Notes: generated by a model not told the origin, from the sequence alone. A stretch of 64,000 nt of DNA from Paralvinella palmiformis (GCA_025642065.1 JAODUP010000716.1:1-64000), one strand, 5' to 3'; numbered from the stretch's first letter, positions 33,105-45,018 are shown. Numbers and translations: made by a program.

Positions 33105-33940
33105 TCTACAACTGTATTATTTTAGAAATTGCTAACAAATACACAAACAGTACTAATGGAGAAATATCCGTCATATTTGGTTGGGTGCCAAGTCACATGG
33201 GCATAAAAGGAAATGGAAAGGCTGATGCTGCTGCTAAACGGACCTTAAAATCTCACTACATAACAAAATGGCAGCAACATTGGGACGATCAATAAATTAC
33301 ATTCCGTCAAACCTGTCCTTGGATATTGACTCTCTGGAAACCTCAAAAGACGAGAGATCTCGTGCACACATAGGACATACCTATCTTACACACAAGTATT
33401 TGTTATCTGGGGAGGATCCCCTGTTCTGAATTTCGTTCCACCAAACTCTCAAAGTGGAACGCATATTCCTCCACTGTGTTGAGTTTAATAACATCCGGAA
33501 GAAATGCTTCAATGTTTCAACTTTAAATGAACTTTTTAGATATATTAATCCCAAAGTGGTGCTTCAATTGTTACGTGAAGCTGGACTTCATAAACTATTT
33601 TAACGTAGGATTTACATAAGTTTAATCGATTATTGCTGGAAACTGGACTTCGTTAACTTAATAAAAGATCTACTCTAGAAATACGTTTTAATGATATTGA
33701 TCCTGAGGTAACACTTCAATTTTTAGGAAAAACTGAACTTTATAACCTAATTTTACCATATAATGTGTATAAGATTAATTGTATACTGGCGGAAGCTGGT
33801 CTTCACTGTTTTTATTGATAGATTGCAGGAAGAATGTATTCTTAGAATAATAAGCTTATTATTTTAACGTAAACCATTAACTAGTTTTGGCACAAAATGA
33901 CCGTTGTTGCCGATGTGCCGTAAAACCACATTCATTCATG
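33105..33940 (+). pseudogene. LINE C-terminus with RNase H domain and 3' UTR
   Basis: EISVIFGWVPSHMGIKGNGK and ADAAAKRTL give the RNase H end block (HxGxxGNxxAD-type, written here as SHMGIKGNGKAD). Then WQQHWD, a THKYLLSGEDP block near 33400 (another frame), a degraded zinc-binding VERIFLHCVEF, and LLREAGLHKLF at the stop near 33600. The 3' part contains two or three diverged repeats of that last segment (to 33820). It ends with TTGGCACAAAATGACCG..GTGCCGTAAAACC and CATTCATT, a stem-loop plus short-repeat tail. RNase H-bearing LINEs belong to I/R1-like groups. Confidence 0.7.
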
Positions 33941-34134
33941 TGAATCAGACTAGTTAGTTAGTTAGTTGAAGTGACCCGCGTAACAATAACAATACTTTAA
34001 TAACTTCTAACGATTTCTTATATTTAGCTTGTGATTTGTTTGGTATTTATAATAACGCAGACGATAACACTATTTGTGTACATGTGATAAAATTGAAATA
34101 AAGTTGAAAATGTATTGTTAAACATAAAGCTAAT

Positions 34135-34955
34135 GTCAAATGTTTTAAGGAAAGGTTTCTTCGGGCTTAGAAAACAGCATAGTGGTAGAAGACGTTAGTC
34201 TCACGCCTCAGACGTCAGTCAAACTGCTAGTTATCCACATTGATCATGTACTTACCTTTAATGAACATATATCAACAATCTGCAAAAAGGCAGGACGTCA
34301 ATTATATGCTCTCGTCGGTTGTAAAATATATTGAATGAGAGAGAAAAATATGTAATGTTTGAATGTTTCATAATGTCACATTTTAACCACTGTCCGGCTG
34401 TCTGGCATTTCTGCAAAATATCAGATTTTAAGAAAATAGAAAATATCCAGAAACGGGATTTACGCTATATTATAAAAGATTATTCATCCACATATACAGA
34501 ATTAGGAAATATGGCTTGCAAACCTCTTCTACGTGTACATAGAATCAAGCTTATTATGAATGAAATATTTAAGATTATTAATAAAATAAGACCTATGGTT
34601 ATCTACGGTAAGCGCTCTTTGAGCTATGAAGGGGCTCAAATGTGTAATCAGTTAGATGACAATATTAAACGAACTCTTAATCTAAAGGTATTTAGAAGGC
34701 GTATAAAGAAATGGAAAGGTACTATTTGCTCTTGTTTTAATTGTACACTATTTTCACTTAATTTAATGTGATAGTGTATTATTAATATTCAATGTATTAA
34801 TCAAGATTCATTCTTCATCATGTTCATCCGTTAAATACATCACATTTGTTCAATCTTTAATCATAATATCATCTTATTTATATTCGGTTTATAGCTTTTA
34901 GCTAATGTTACTTGTACATGTATTACCGAACTGAAATAAAGTTTTATCTTATCTT
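34135..34955 (+). pseudogene. LINE RT C-terminal fragment
   Basis: Begins with the block after the catalytic region (VKLLVIHIDHVLTFNEHIST, ICKKAGRQLYAL), then ECFIMSHFNHCPAVWHFC and KKIENIQKRDLRYI (thumb), and ends ..FRRRIKKWKGTICSCFNCT, the usual ending of this LINE type with its WxGxxCxCxxC motif. An internal piece after INKIRP is missing. The 3' UTR runs to GAAATAAAGTTTTATC with (TTATC) repeats at about 34930-34955. Confidence 0.8.
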
Positions 34956-35313
34956 AACGTATTTGCGGTTGAAGGCTAACATACGTGAACCAAGCAGGAC
35001 TGATATAAACAGATTTAGAATGTAGATTGTCCTTTAGGTTAGTGCGTGCGTATGTGCGAGCGTGCGTATGTGTGTGTGTTTGTTCACAAATCACTCACAA
35101 GAGTCTTAAACAGCGGTGAATGTGACATTGGTTGTGGCTGTGATTGGGACTATAATGTTTACTCGATAAAATTCTTTTTTTAATTATTCTAAAACCTTAG
35201 CTTTAAAACTTGTTTCGAATCTATGTTTCGACATATTGTATTTGTTTTATGAACCTGAAGCTTCATTTGGAAACTTTCTTTAGTCCAGTTTTGTGTTAGT
35301 AAATATTTTAACT

Positions 35314-35344
<31 letters not shown>

Positions 35345-35419
35345 TAATTATTGCATAAATGTGTGTATTTTATAACCTAGGCGGAAATTTGTTTCAAATG
35401 AATTATATATTGTAATAAT

Positions 35420-35450
<31 letters not shown>

Positions 35451-35840
35451 ACAACAAATCATTATAATCTTAGTCAAAGGGCACAATATTTCGTAATTAA
35501 GTTTTCGTCTGCATTTAATATAGTTGTCAAGTTTGGGGTTCATTGGAAAGTGAAAGTTATTTCATTTGATCAGAAAAACAATTACAAACAGTTGTTTTCA
35601 TTTTTAAGTCTGCTCAAAATACATAGCTGAATAGATGTGGGTATAGGGTTTCCCAACCCCATGTACACTCCAGACCGAGGAACTTATTTTTCAATACAAT
35701 ATATGTGTCACTTTTTATTGAATTGAAGTTTGCGACTTGGTTTGTTTTAAATGACAAGAAATGCAGATTAGGTTTAGAAATGGATGCATGCTTTCAGAAT
35801 GATGATAACCATACCTTATTTAAGAAAGATCTTATTACAA
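34956..35840. other. No gene seen; two short (TA)n tracts
   Basis: (TA)n at 35317-35341 and 35425-35450. A TG-rich run lies near 35043-35080. No exon or ORF supported. Confidence 0.5.
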
Positions 35841-35846
35841 ACTCAC

Positions 35847-35864
35847 ACACACACACACACACAC

Positions 35865-35914
<50 letters not shown>
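35847..35914. repeat. Back-to-back (CA)n and (GT)n, a self-complementary microsatellite
   Basis: About 20 bp of (CA)n, then CCC, then about 47 bp of (GT)n. The two halves can pair as a hairpin or cruciform. Confidence 0.95.
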
Positions 35915-35916
<2 letters not shown>

Positions 35917-37156
35917 AAAACTAAAATGCAAACATCAATGGATATGCTATGGCATTTTATTTATTATCTACAAAATACTGACTACACATTTATGATTTAC
36001 AAAAAATCATCAATAAGTATTTACATATGACTATCACAATACAGACAATGCTGAGATAAAAAAAATGTATTAAAACTAGGATATGGTCCTATAATGTTGT
36101 ATCTTCCTGGAGGCAAATATCTATTATCAAGTTATGCTTCTATCAAAAACTAAATTCGTGTACATTCATGAATCATACAAATACAAACAGTGGTCTGTGT
36201 TATTGTTATATAACATCCCAGAAACTTGGCTGAAGATCACATAAAATACGTATCATTTGAAGCATTTTCTGTGATCAGACTTAATATAATACAATCCGCA
36301 GACTGGATCACACAAAAATACTGAACTAAAATTCAATTTTCAAAAGTAATGTTATTTTGTTAGTTAGTATTCTAGTCAGGCTAATTACATGATCATTTTG
36401 AAGTTGAAATATGTTCCAAAGGAAAGCAGAAATTATAATAATAATCAAAAACTACTCTTGATTTTTCAACATTACCTCTTAGTTTCTTGAATATTCATTA
36501 GATAATAATATTTTACTAGTTATATGCAATAGCAATTATAAATTACAAAAAAAATATATTCTGTATGTTTAACCTTTTATTCGTTACATATGTGGTAATC
36601 ACTTGATTACCTTAAATAAGGGATACACAGTTAAAACCGATTAAAATACAGATCATAAACCATTCGCAATAAATAACTTAAAACTGCTGTAAAAATTGTT
36701 ATCCCAGTCTCCTCTAAACCTTTGTAAATAAATAAAATTTATTTACAAAAGTAATAGCTTATTTACAACTAACAATTGCGTGGTATTAGTAATTAAGAAA
36801 TTACTGATAGAAAACAAGTACACATTTAAAACTATAAATAAATAAAGAATTATTGGCACGAAACATCTTCTAAAACTGCTTGGCTAGCTTCTTTAATACG
36901 TTAAAACCAATAAGATACTATATAAAAAGGAATTTTATCATAGTAAAATAAATAAAAAGGTGTATTTATATGGTAATTAACCATATACCAAAGTTTTTAA
37001 GTATGGATGATAACAGATTTGTTTTGTTTTTTATAAACAGAACCTAATTCAGTCACACAAATGAATAATGGTAACACTCATGTTAACATCTCATTTGGAA
37101 TGATATGGTAGTATCACTATAAAAATGTGATGCTGACTGGCTGTAAACAATGTGAG
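35915..37156 (-). other. Probable 3' UTR/downstream region of the p67phox-like gene
   Basis: AT-rich, no ORF. Minus-strand AATAAA motifs occur, for example near 36737 and 36575, so the transcript of the gene to the right may end here. No SH3 or PB1 coding exon can be found in it. Confidence 0.4.
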
Positions 37157-37254
37157 TCACTTCTGGCTTTGGTACATTATCCCACGATCCCTTAATTCTT
37201 GCTCCATTTTGAAAGCCATGAAGTCACCAATTTTCTTCCTGGCCCTAAATAAAT
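37157..37254 (-). CDS. Probable last exon of the p67phox-like gene, frame uncertain
   Basis: A good acceptor (GTATTTATTTAG) precedes 37254. Joined in phase 1 to the exon ending at 38432 it gives a 17-codon tail with the stop at 37204-37202. In another frame the same exon reads ARKKIGDFMAFKMEQELRDR and on to a stop at 37159-37157, which looks more like real protein but needs a preceding exon ending in phase 2, and none was found. An unseen alternative exon, or a different gene's terminal exon, is possible. Confidence 0.4.
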
Positions 37255-37289
37255 ACAGTTCAATACCAATGACGAAATTATGATCACTT

Positions 37290-37392
37290 GATGATGATGA
37301 TGATGATCATTTATGGCCAGTTTCGTGCACATAGTAGGTTAAATGGGCCGAGCAACCTCCAAAGGTAATGAAGCGAAGTCAAAGGGTCACTT
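37290..37392 (-). mobile_element. SINE family B, 5'-truncated
   Basis: Minus-strand tail part: TTACCTTTGGAGGTTGCTCG, CATTTAACCTACTATGTGCA, GGCCATAAATGATCATC with (ATC)n. Lies in the intron before the last exon. Confidence 0.75.
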
Positions 37393-37490
37393 TTAAGAGC
37401 AGTATAATAAATAAGTGATGAAATATTAATTACAGGAAAGGCTACTGATTATTTGTAAATTATATAAGTTTCCCTATGAATTGCATTCAT

Positions 37491-37495
<5 letters not shown>

Positions 37496-37526
<31 letters not shown>
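37496..37526. repeat. (TA)n microsatellite
   Basis: Short pure tract inside the intron. Confidence 0.9.
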
Positions 37527-37530
<4 letters not shown>

Positions 37531-38431
37531 ATGTGTGACAAACACATAGAAAACAATAATTTCAACATGCAGGCTGAGACTGAGGGTAAAAGTGAACCAA
37601 TTAGCCATACAGGGCCTATTAATCAGATCTAATCATTCAAAATCAAGCCTACCATGTACATGTATAAATCAAGGAGATAAAAAATTACTTATTTTATACT
37701 ATATCATGCTCAGAACTTTAATACACAGTCTTAATTGCAGAAGTCAGATTAGACGAGAAAGGTAAGTTTGGAAAGCTGTAATTGGTGGCAAGAGCCAAAG
37801 AAAAGCTGTAGATTAAATGTCTCTGATGAATCTATCAAAACACCAGAGACAAACAGTAATATCTCGGCAGTACCATCGCATGACAATATCCGAAGAGGAT
37901 ATTAAACTCAATTTTAATTGATTTTTTAATGTCTTTAAGTAGGTTTGGGAAACTTTGAATAACTGAAATGTGTAATAATCACATCTAAAAAGTATCAAGA
38001 AATATCTCAAATACATTTAGCCATTTATCTATTTAACAACGCAAAATTATAATACCAGACTTTTCGTGGTCTGTCTATTTTTCAATAACAATTTTGTAAT
38101 TGTACCATTAAATTAGAATAGATAAACAGCACGAACATCTGTTTATTTTGTAATCCCAGAAATACTGCTTGCCACTCAATGAATTTGGAAGGATCTGAAT
38201 CTGACTTTTAGATAAACTTCTATATGTATGCACCCACACGAACCTAACCGATCCACGTTCAACACCAAGCTAATCAATAACGAGGCGATCGTGCAAAGTT
38301 GTGACAGGATTTCACTCACAATAACAGTAACTAATGACACCGGTGCCAGGAATAAACTCTTTTCAAGTTTTGACACTATGTCGAACCAGATGAAGGATTC
38401 AAAACGGATTCGGGTTTAAAAGAGTGATCAC

Positions 38432-39953
38432 CTGATGGTACTTCCTCCGTTCTTTCTAAAATTATTTCAATTTCAGGCGATGATTCTTTTGACTGTGCTC
38501 TGGTGCTTCGGGGAAACTGAAAAAAAGAGAAAAAACAGACTTAACAGAAATTTTAAAAACTTAGTCAGAATTTACAGATTGTGTTGCCTACTTCCCTAAC
38601 AAAAATGTGTCTCAGCAAAGGTAATACAACAATGACAGTAATACGCATAATTATGAAAAATAGCTTTTCGTCAAGTTCTTGGTGACTACAATATGTCTAT
38701 AAGAACTGATCCATTGTATAAGAGACAACTTAATCAATGGTAATACACCAAGAGCATAGTTTAAATAAATTATATATGCAATTCATATAACCATATTACA
38801 GTTATGGTATAATGGCATTTGTAATAATAATGGTCAACATGCAGTAATCATGACTGACTATTATCATGATAATTAGGTATCCAATTTTATTTGACGTTTC
38901 TTATGCGAGTAAAGTATTATAATTGTAGAAATGCTAACTCCTCTGATTTTATTTGAAGACTTCAACAAACCGTGAATAAAATATATGATGACAGAACAGC
39001 ATATTCTAACTCTACAAATATAATATGATAATATATTTGTTAAATGTGCAAGATAGGATACAGATAGGTAAAATTATGTCAAATACCCCGACATCACATG
39101 AGCTCTCTCTAGATTGACGCAGATTATAGTTACTCTTGAGCATTATTATCTCAGCCATTTTTAATCATCTTCCTCTTGTCGGTTTCCTTCCGGCTCAAAA
39201 TGATATCGTTGTATGTCAGTCAATTAATCAGCACTTCGAACTGGATTATTTAATATGCGGGTGATCGTTCACACATTTTTACATTATTTATTATACTTGT
39301 GAGCATTGCTGTATTAGTCCTGAAAATTTTAAATGAAGGTGGACTATCCCTTTAATGTAACTCATTCTACACAAGAAAACATAAGCTATCATAGATTGTG
39401 TTTTAAATACACCAGTAAACAAACGTTGCCCGCCTAACCTGAATTGGCAACAGCAGTACATTTTGTACCCCAGGCAATATAATATACACAATTGGTTAAC
39501 TAAAGGAAAGGGGCTAAAGTTATATAGTCATTGTATTTATAGTTAATGTTCCAGTTATATTATCTGTACCCAGATGCTTTTTCTTCTTTTGTGAACTGTT
39601 AAAAATTCACTATAAATACACTATTTGCGATGGAAGCCTAAATTGTTAATTTATTATTCCCTTTGGTAGGTCATTTGGTTGAACTGTGCAAACTCTCATT
39701 AAATATCACGCTCAATGATTGGACAATTCAGCTGGACAGGGTTTTGTTTACCTACAGACAACAGTATGCTCTGTAATGCTCTAACACTTAATATAAGGTC
39801 TAAAACAATATTAAACATACTGTTGGAAAATGATCAAAGGCTGTCATTTGTAAACATTTCAGAGTTTATGAGCACAATTTAAATTTTGATTTATTCACAG
39901 TATCTCAACTATCATGAATACACTATTATGTTTTATTTAATATATACTTCATG

Positions 39954-40029
<76 letters not shown>

Positions 40030-42136
40030 ATTCAGAAGTTACTGCTGCCACAATACCAAATCAACATCATAACAAACACACCTTTTTTGCTTTGCCACTG
40101 TTGCAGCTGAAGCTGTAAATATATCTGAATATTCTGAATAGAGCATTGTAAGAAACGTACATGTAAAGTTGTGACTATTAACTACATTATGATCAACTGG
40201 ATTAAGTAATAACCTTATCATTAGTTCCATCCATTTTCTGGACAACTAAATGATCATCTGGTTGGTCTGATTTCAATGGAACTTTATGAAATTGAACAGC
40301 TCGTCGTGGTGGTGGAGTCACTGTAGGAATGGCATCCATCTTTGGTGGCAATGGTGCTAATCTGGTGGGTTTTGGAGAATCTGATGAGTCAGGAACTGGT
40401 GATTTTGACTTATTTCTTTTGGGCGCAGTAGGTGATGAGGGTGCTGATTTAACGCCAAGCTGTAGAGAGAATGCACTCTATTATAAAGCAGTTTACAAAC
40501 ATAATGGAAAATTTTACATTCAAATAGAATGATACAATTAATTCTTGGATGAATAAGTCTCTAGAATATTGTACTTTTTTCTTTGACAGTGGATTAAAAA
40601 AAAAGAATTAAAAAAATTCAGAACAGCTAATACAAAAGTATTATAAAACCATTATAAGGTATTAGAAAAGGTGCCAACGATTTAACATCATAACACCAAC
40701 TGATCGTAAGAATGTTATTGTCACATTTTGCATGATTTTTCAGACTGGATAACCTTTAAATTGAATATGACACAAGAATGATTAATATAAATTTCTGTTA
40801 AACTAAGTAATTTCTTTACAACTGGTGCTACTTCAGTATATATTCTATTGTATATATTGTACGTATTCTATTGTATATACTTCAGTATATATTCTATTGT
40901 AAAGATATAGCTTCCATCATAGAAGAGAAGATGGTCAGCATGCTCAGTTCAATTTAAGGGCATACCTTTTTAAGGCCAGCAAATCCAGCAAAATTGTCAT
41001 TCTTGTCCAGAACTGTTACAACCTGTCCATGACATAACAAAATATGATAAAAAATAAATTAATAAAGTACACAAAACATAGGTCCCCATCATCAGTGAGA
41101 TACATGATTCACATTAAGAATTACAATCTAATCTTATCGCAAACTGCACCTTCATATTTCAAAATCCCAGTCAATTTTTTTAATTTCACATGATTAAAGT
41201 AATGATGATGACTTGATGTTTTACTGCTACTTTTGTGCACACAGTAGGCTATATGGGCCGAGCAACCTCCAAAGGTAATTAGGCAAAGTCAAAGACAAAA
41301 CAATCTTCAGATATGCTCACGCCGAGATTCGAACATGGGTGGTAGTGATCTGTGGTCCATCACGCTACCACTAGACCATGGATGATGATGATGATGATTG
41401 ATGTTTTATGGCCACTTTTGTGCACAAGTAGGCTAAATGGGCCGAGCGACTTCCAAAGGTAATGAGATGCAGTGAAAGACGAAACAACCTTCAGATATGC
41501 CCACACCGGGATTCGAACACGGGTGGTAGTGACCTGTGGTCCAGCACGCTACCACTAGACCACAGAGGCTCCCCTGCTAGACCATGGAGGCGCCCCGATT
41601 AAAGTAATGATGTTAAACAATACCGATAGAAGAACCCGCTAATTGATATTAATACCAATCTTGTAATTCATAATTATTTGGGGATGTAAAATAAGATGAC
41701 AACCTTTGGTTTTCCAAGGTAATCCATCTTGTGCATGTTAGCTATTTTATTTTTTGGTGGACGGAAAACTATCTCTCGTGAAGCATCAGACCTCAATTCT
41801 GGTACCTGAAATGTGCAAAAATGTGGAACGTTTGGTGACACAGAATATATTTTTGTTTATTTCTCCAACATTTAATACTTGTGTTGAATAGAGATTATAA
41901 ATTAAATTACAAACTGTTCATTATTATCAATATTAATTACATCCAAAAATGAGATAATATTTGAGATAATATTTGAACAATAAATAAATAATGGAATCAC
42001 TTTGTCAAATGATGAATCACCTTATGTATTATAACACTAAAGATAATTAATTACAAATCATTTCCCAGTACATATTCCAAACTGTTCAATAGCTAATGTC
42101 CAGGAATGACACTGCTAAAAGGTTAATTATAAAACC

Positions 42137-42179
<43 letters not shown>

Positions 42180-43636
42180 ATGGGGGATGAGTGCACATAC
42201 ATGCACTAAGTAAGTCTCACCTGGTCACATCCCTCCAGTACGTATCTGCAGTATTTCTGTCGGTCAACAAACTGCAAAAGAAAAGAACAGAAAACAGTAA
42301 AATACTTTACTTCAACAACCTAACAATCACATAATTACTACAATTCTATCAACAGTTTTATCCTCTGACCACAAAAAGTACAAGTAAAAGATTTAAATCA
42401 AGCTGCATCGTGATCATTTTTATATGAGATATATCCACGACTGTAGTCCGGGCAGGCAGTTCATTGAGTATTTGTCGAAAATGATAACGAAATAAATTGC
42501 CATAGCCACCTAAATCTGCACATCAGCACATTTAGGTCTACTTCCTTCTAGTTAAGTCTTACAACAAGCAAAAAGACAGAAGCATTAAATAAAGTTTACC
42601 AGTAAAAATATCACATTACCATCTGAATTTATTGCTTAATTACCTTTTTTTAAATTAATTTAAAAAAAGTTATTTACATTTGATAATTTTGTTTACAACG
42701 TAATGTAAAAAGTAGGGTTTTTACAGAAAAAAAAACAACAGCCCAAGAATCAACAGCACTTTTCTTGGGTGATGTTGTAACACGTGTTTCTACCATACTT
42801 TTGTTCCCAACAGGCTAACACACAACTATTTTTACATCGTGAACCTTCTTTAATACTGTCACTGACTTCAATGATCATCATCATCGGTGATAAATGGTTT
42901 TAGCCATATTTACATCATCCACTCACCTCATCTTGATAAAGCCTAGCCCTCATCCCGAGCTGACTGTAGTCAATAAAGCGATGGTCTCCAAGTTTGGCTT
43001 GACCAAGCTGGAAGTCTCTCAGAGCGTCATCGTACCTGCACGGAACATGATTGAACACGTTATGATATAGCTGGTAATTGATAAAGTCTGTAGCGTTATG
43101 ATAACGTTGCTGAAAATATGGGGTCAACGCGTTTATGATAAGGTCAATGAGTGCTTAATTATGTTGACCACATTATAGCATGTCCAGTATCACTGTGATA
43201 ACACTGTGAGTTATTGACAGCCCGAAAAAGCTTCACGTCATGTGATCACAACAGTCTTTTCAGCAGGCTTTTATAATAACAAAAATAACAGTAATAATTT
43301 TAATTAATTTTAAAGCGATTATACAAAACAAATTATTCTAGTTTATTTCACACTGAAAACGTGTGTGTGTGTGTGTGCGTGTGTGTGTGCATGAGTGCGT
43401 GCAGATCTCAGCAGTCACATTGATATGTAAGTTTGCAGAATATCACAATGATGCTGATATTCAGACAAATTTCATTTTCAGAAATGGAACTTGTACTCCT
43501 ATACCTGGTATTAATGTGGGTGAAATAAACTCTAATTAATAATTTACCTCTGTAACTTGAAGTTCAGGTTGCCTCTTTCAAAGTAGCCAATAGCCAAGTG
43601 TGGATCCATCTCTGTTGCCTTTGTTAAAAACTGGAA

Positions 43637-43679
<43 letters not shown>

Positions 43680-43974
43680 TGAACTAGCAATTATTAAAAC
43701 TGATTTAAAATTATACATGAACCTTTTTAAAGCAAATACAAATTATAAAGTTATGATTAAGGGTTTCAATGATTTTTTTATGATGAGTACATGAAAGCTA
43801 GTCTTGAACACTGGACATGTATATGTCTGTATAATCAGGTAATATGTATATTACCTGAAATATTCAGGTAACATGTCTATTGGTAACTGAGATTTAATAA
43901 AGATTACCTAAATATTTCAGGTAATATACATATTACCTGATTATACAGATTATATTACACATAACTGGACATTT

Positions 43975-44022
<48 letters not shown>

Positions 44023-45018
44023 TAGAACAAAACTTATTAAATATGATCCTATTCACACATACTATTAATGTGAATTGAATATGACTAAAGTTATATGTAA
44101 GATAAACCAACCAATAGACCGATTTATTTCACACTTCGGTCTTGAAGTCTAAAGTTCACTATGTTGCACGGCGATTTACGAGTGGAGTATCAGGTACAAG
44201 TATTACCTTTTCCATCTACATGTTTCACCAATGTTGCTACCAAGCTCTCACCGATTAATTGGTGGAAAGCCTTCAGATCTTATGGAGTGCCAACTGACCT
44301 TCTAGAATTAGCTGTCAAGCTGCCATCATGCCCAGCTTCGTCAGCACCAATTGAGTTAATTGTTTTCCAATTTGGGAAAAATAGACACTAAATTGTGCAA
44401 TGAAATGTGTTTGAAACTCTTGAATAAATACACTATCGCATGAATGTGTTTAATGTCATATACTAGGACTAACACAATTAGCTTATAACGAAAAACGTAT
44501 TTTTACATTTTTTATGTTTTTACAGTATTTTATGGTTGTTAAGTTTTACAGTGTACTATTAAATGTAAAAAAGATTTTTTTTACAGTAAAAGACGTAAAC
44601 CTAGTGTGTGTAAGGGGGGGTGAACCCAAACATGTATCAACTGCCATCACAAGCAAAAATATTTTAAGAAAAACATAATTGTGCACTGCGACCAATGGGC
44701 AGCTACCTCTCAACAGATCGCGATTGTCTTGGAGAGAGCTTAATATTCCCCATGGATAGTGTGATTTAATTTATGTTATGAAGAACGCTTCACGATGAAG
44801 TCCTTGATTTAATCATTTTCATAGCTAAACGTATGTTTATCTACCTTCACCGCATCTTCGTAACATCCCATCCGGCTGCAGGCCATCCCCATGTTAAACA
44901 TCGTCTTTGATGTGTGCGACTTCATTCCCTTCAGGCTAACCAGAGATTGTTCCGGTTGATCGTTGTACAGGAAGGTGACAGACTCGTCCCATAGTGCCAG
45001 ATCCGGTTGAGTGGACAT
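38432..45018 (-). CDS. p67phox/NOXA-like NADPH oxidase activator, reduced
   Basis: Eight exons, minus strand: 45018-44845, 43630-43548, 43035-42927, 42271-42221, 41805-41704, 41022-40966, 40459-40214, 38516-38432. All are GT-AG and the phases agree. With the exon at 37254 the product is 319 residues (human p67phox has 526). Exon 1 (MSTQPDLALWDESV, MFNMGMACSRMGCYEDAVK) and exons 2-3 (IGYFERGNL, YDDALRDFQLGQAKLGDHRF, IDYSQLG) are TPR helices that in p67phox bind Rac-GTP. Exon 4 is CRYVLEGCDQ. Exon 5 (VFRPPKNKI, KMDYLGKPK) and exon 6 (VVTVLDKNDNFAGFAGLKK) cover the activation segment that contacts NOX. Exons 7-8 are Pro/Ser/Lys-rich. A TPR exon expected between exons 3 and 4 was not found. PB1 and SH3 domains are absent from the window. 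Acts in the cytosol, docking to NOX at membranes to switch on superoxide production. NCF2 versus NOXA1 cannot be decided. Confidence 0.75.
39893..40028. repeat. (GT)n with shared flank
   Basis: TTTATTCACAGTATCTCA to ATACTTCATG at 39893-39952 is the reverse complement of 14840-14898, and the (GT)n to its right is the partner of that (AC)n. A dispersed microsatellite-bearing unit, here in an intron. Confidence 0.85.
41197..41378 (-). mobile_element. SINE family B, copy in intron
   Basis: Minus-strand reading: tRNA-like head with GGTCTAGTGGTAGCGTGATG and box-B-like GTTCGAATCTC, body TACCTTTGGAGGTTGCTCGG, tail GTAAAACATCAAGTCATC. Confidence 0.85.
41379..41600 (-). mobile_element. SINE family B, second tandem copy
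   Basis: Same family head to tail with the previous copy. Head GCCTCTGTGGTCTAGTGGTA and GTTCGAATCCCGG give clear A and B boxes; the tail GGCCATAAAACATCAATCATC has (ATC)n. A second, partial head (GGGGCGCCTCCATGGTCTAG) precedes it, so a head fragment is duplicated at its 5' side. Confidence 0.85.
42141..42177. repeat. (TA)n microsatellite
   Basis: Pure tract about 45 bp downstream of the fourth exon of the p67phox-like gene. Confidence 0.9.
43639..43677. repeat. (TA)n microsatellite beside an acceptor
   Basis: Lies a few bases upstream (minus strand) of the acceptor CATTCCAG of the second exon, so length changes would alter the branch-point region. Confidence 0.9.
43826..43949. repeat. Foldback element, 46-bp arms
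   Basis: 43826-43871 is complementary to 43904-43949 with one mismatch over 46 bp, leaving a 32-bp loop. Each arm has its own shorter palindrome (AGGTAATATGTATATTACCT). Flanked by (TA)n at 43978. A MITE-like foldback in the first coding intron. Confidence 0.9.
43978..44019. repeat. (TA)n microsatellite
   Basis: Pure tract next to the foldback. Confidence 0.9.
44190..44395 (+). pseudogene. hAT-type transposase C-terminal (dimerisation) relic
   Basis: Plus-strand frame with INWWKAF, GVPTDLLELAVKLPSCPASS and APIELIVFQFG, recognisably the hAT dimerisation segment (WW, then L..PASSA..ER.FS..G). The ER and FS positions are changed, and it ends at a stop soon after. Sits in the first coding intron of the p67phox-like gene, antisense to it. 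Confidence 0.65.

Noticed and set aside
38176..38376. 66-codon hydrophobic ORF in the intron of the p67phox-like gene
   Set aside because: No homology to p67phox, and an exon here would not give a phase that leads into the last exon. Treated as chance.
41379..41600. tRNA gene candidate with good A and B boxes
   Set aside because: The head does not fold into a complete tRNA and is followed by a conserved body and an ATC tail shared by several copies, so it is a SINE. The same holds for 51798, 55063 and 60878.
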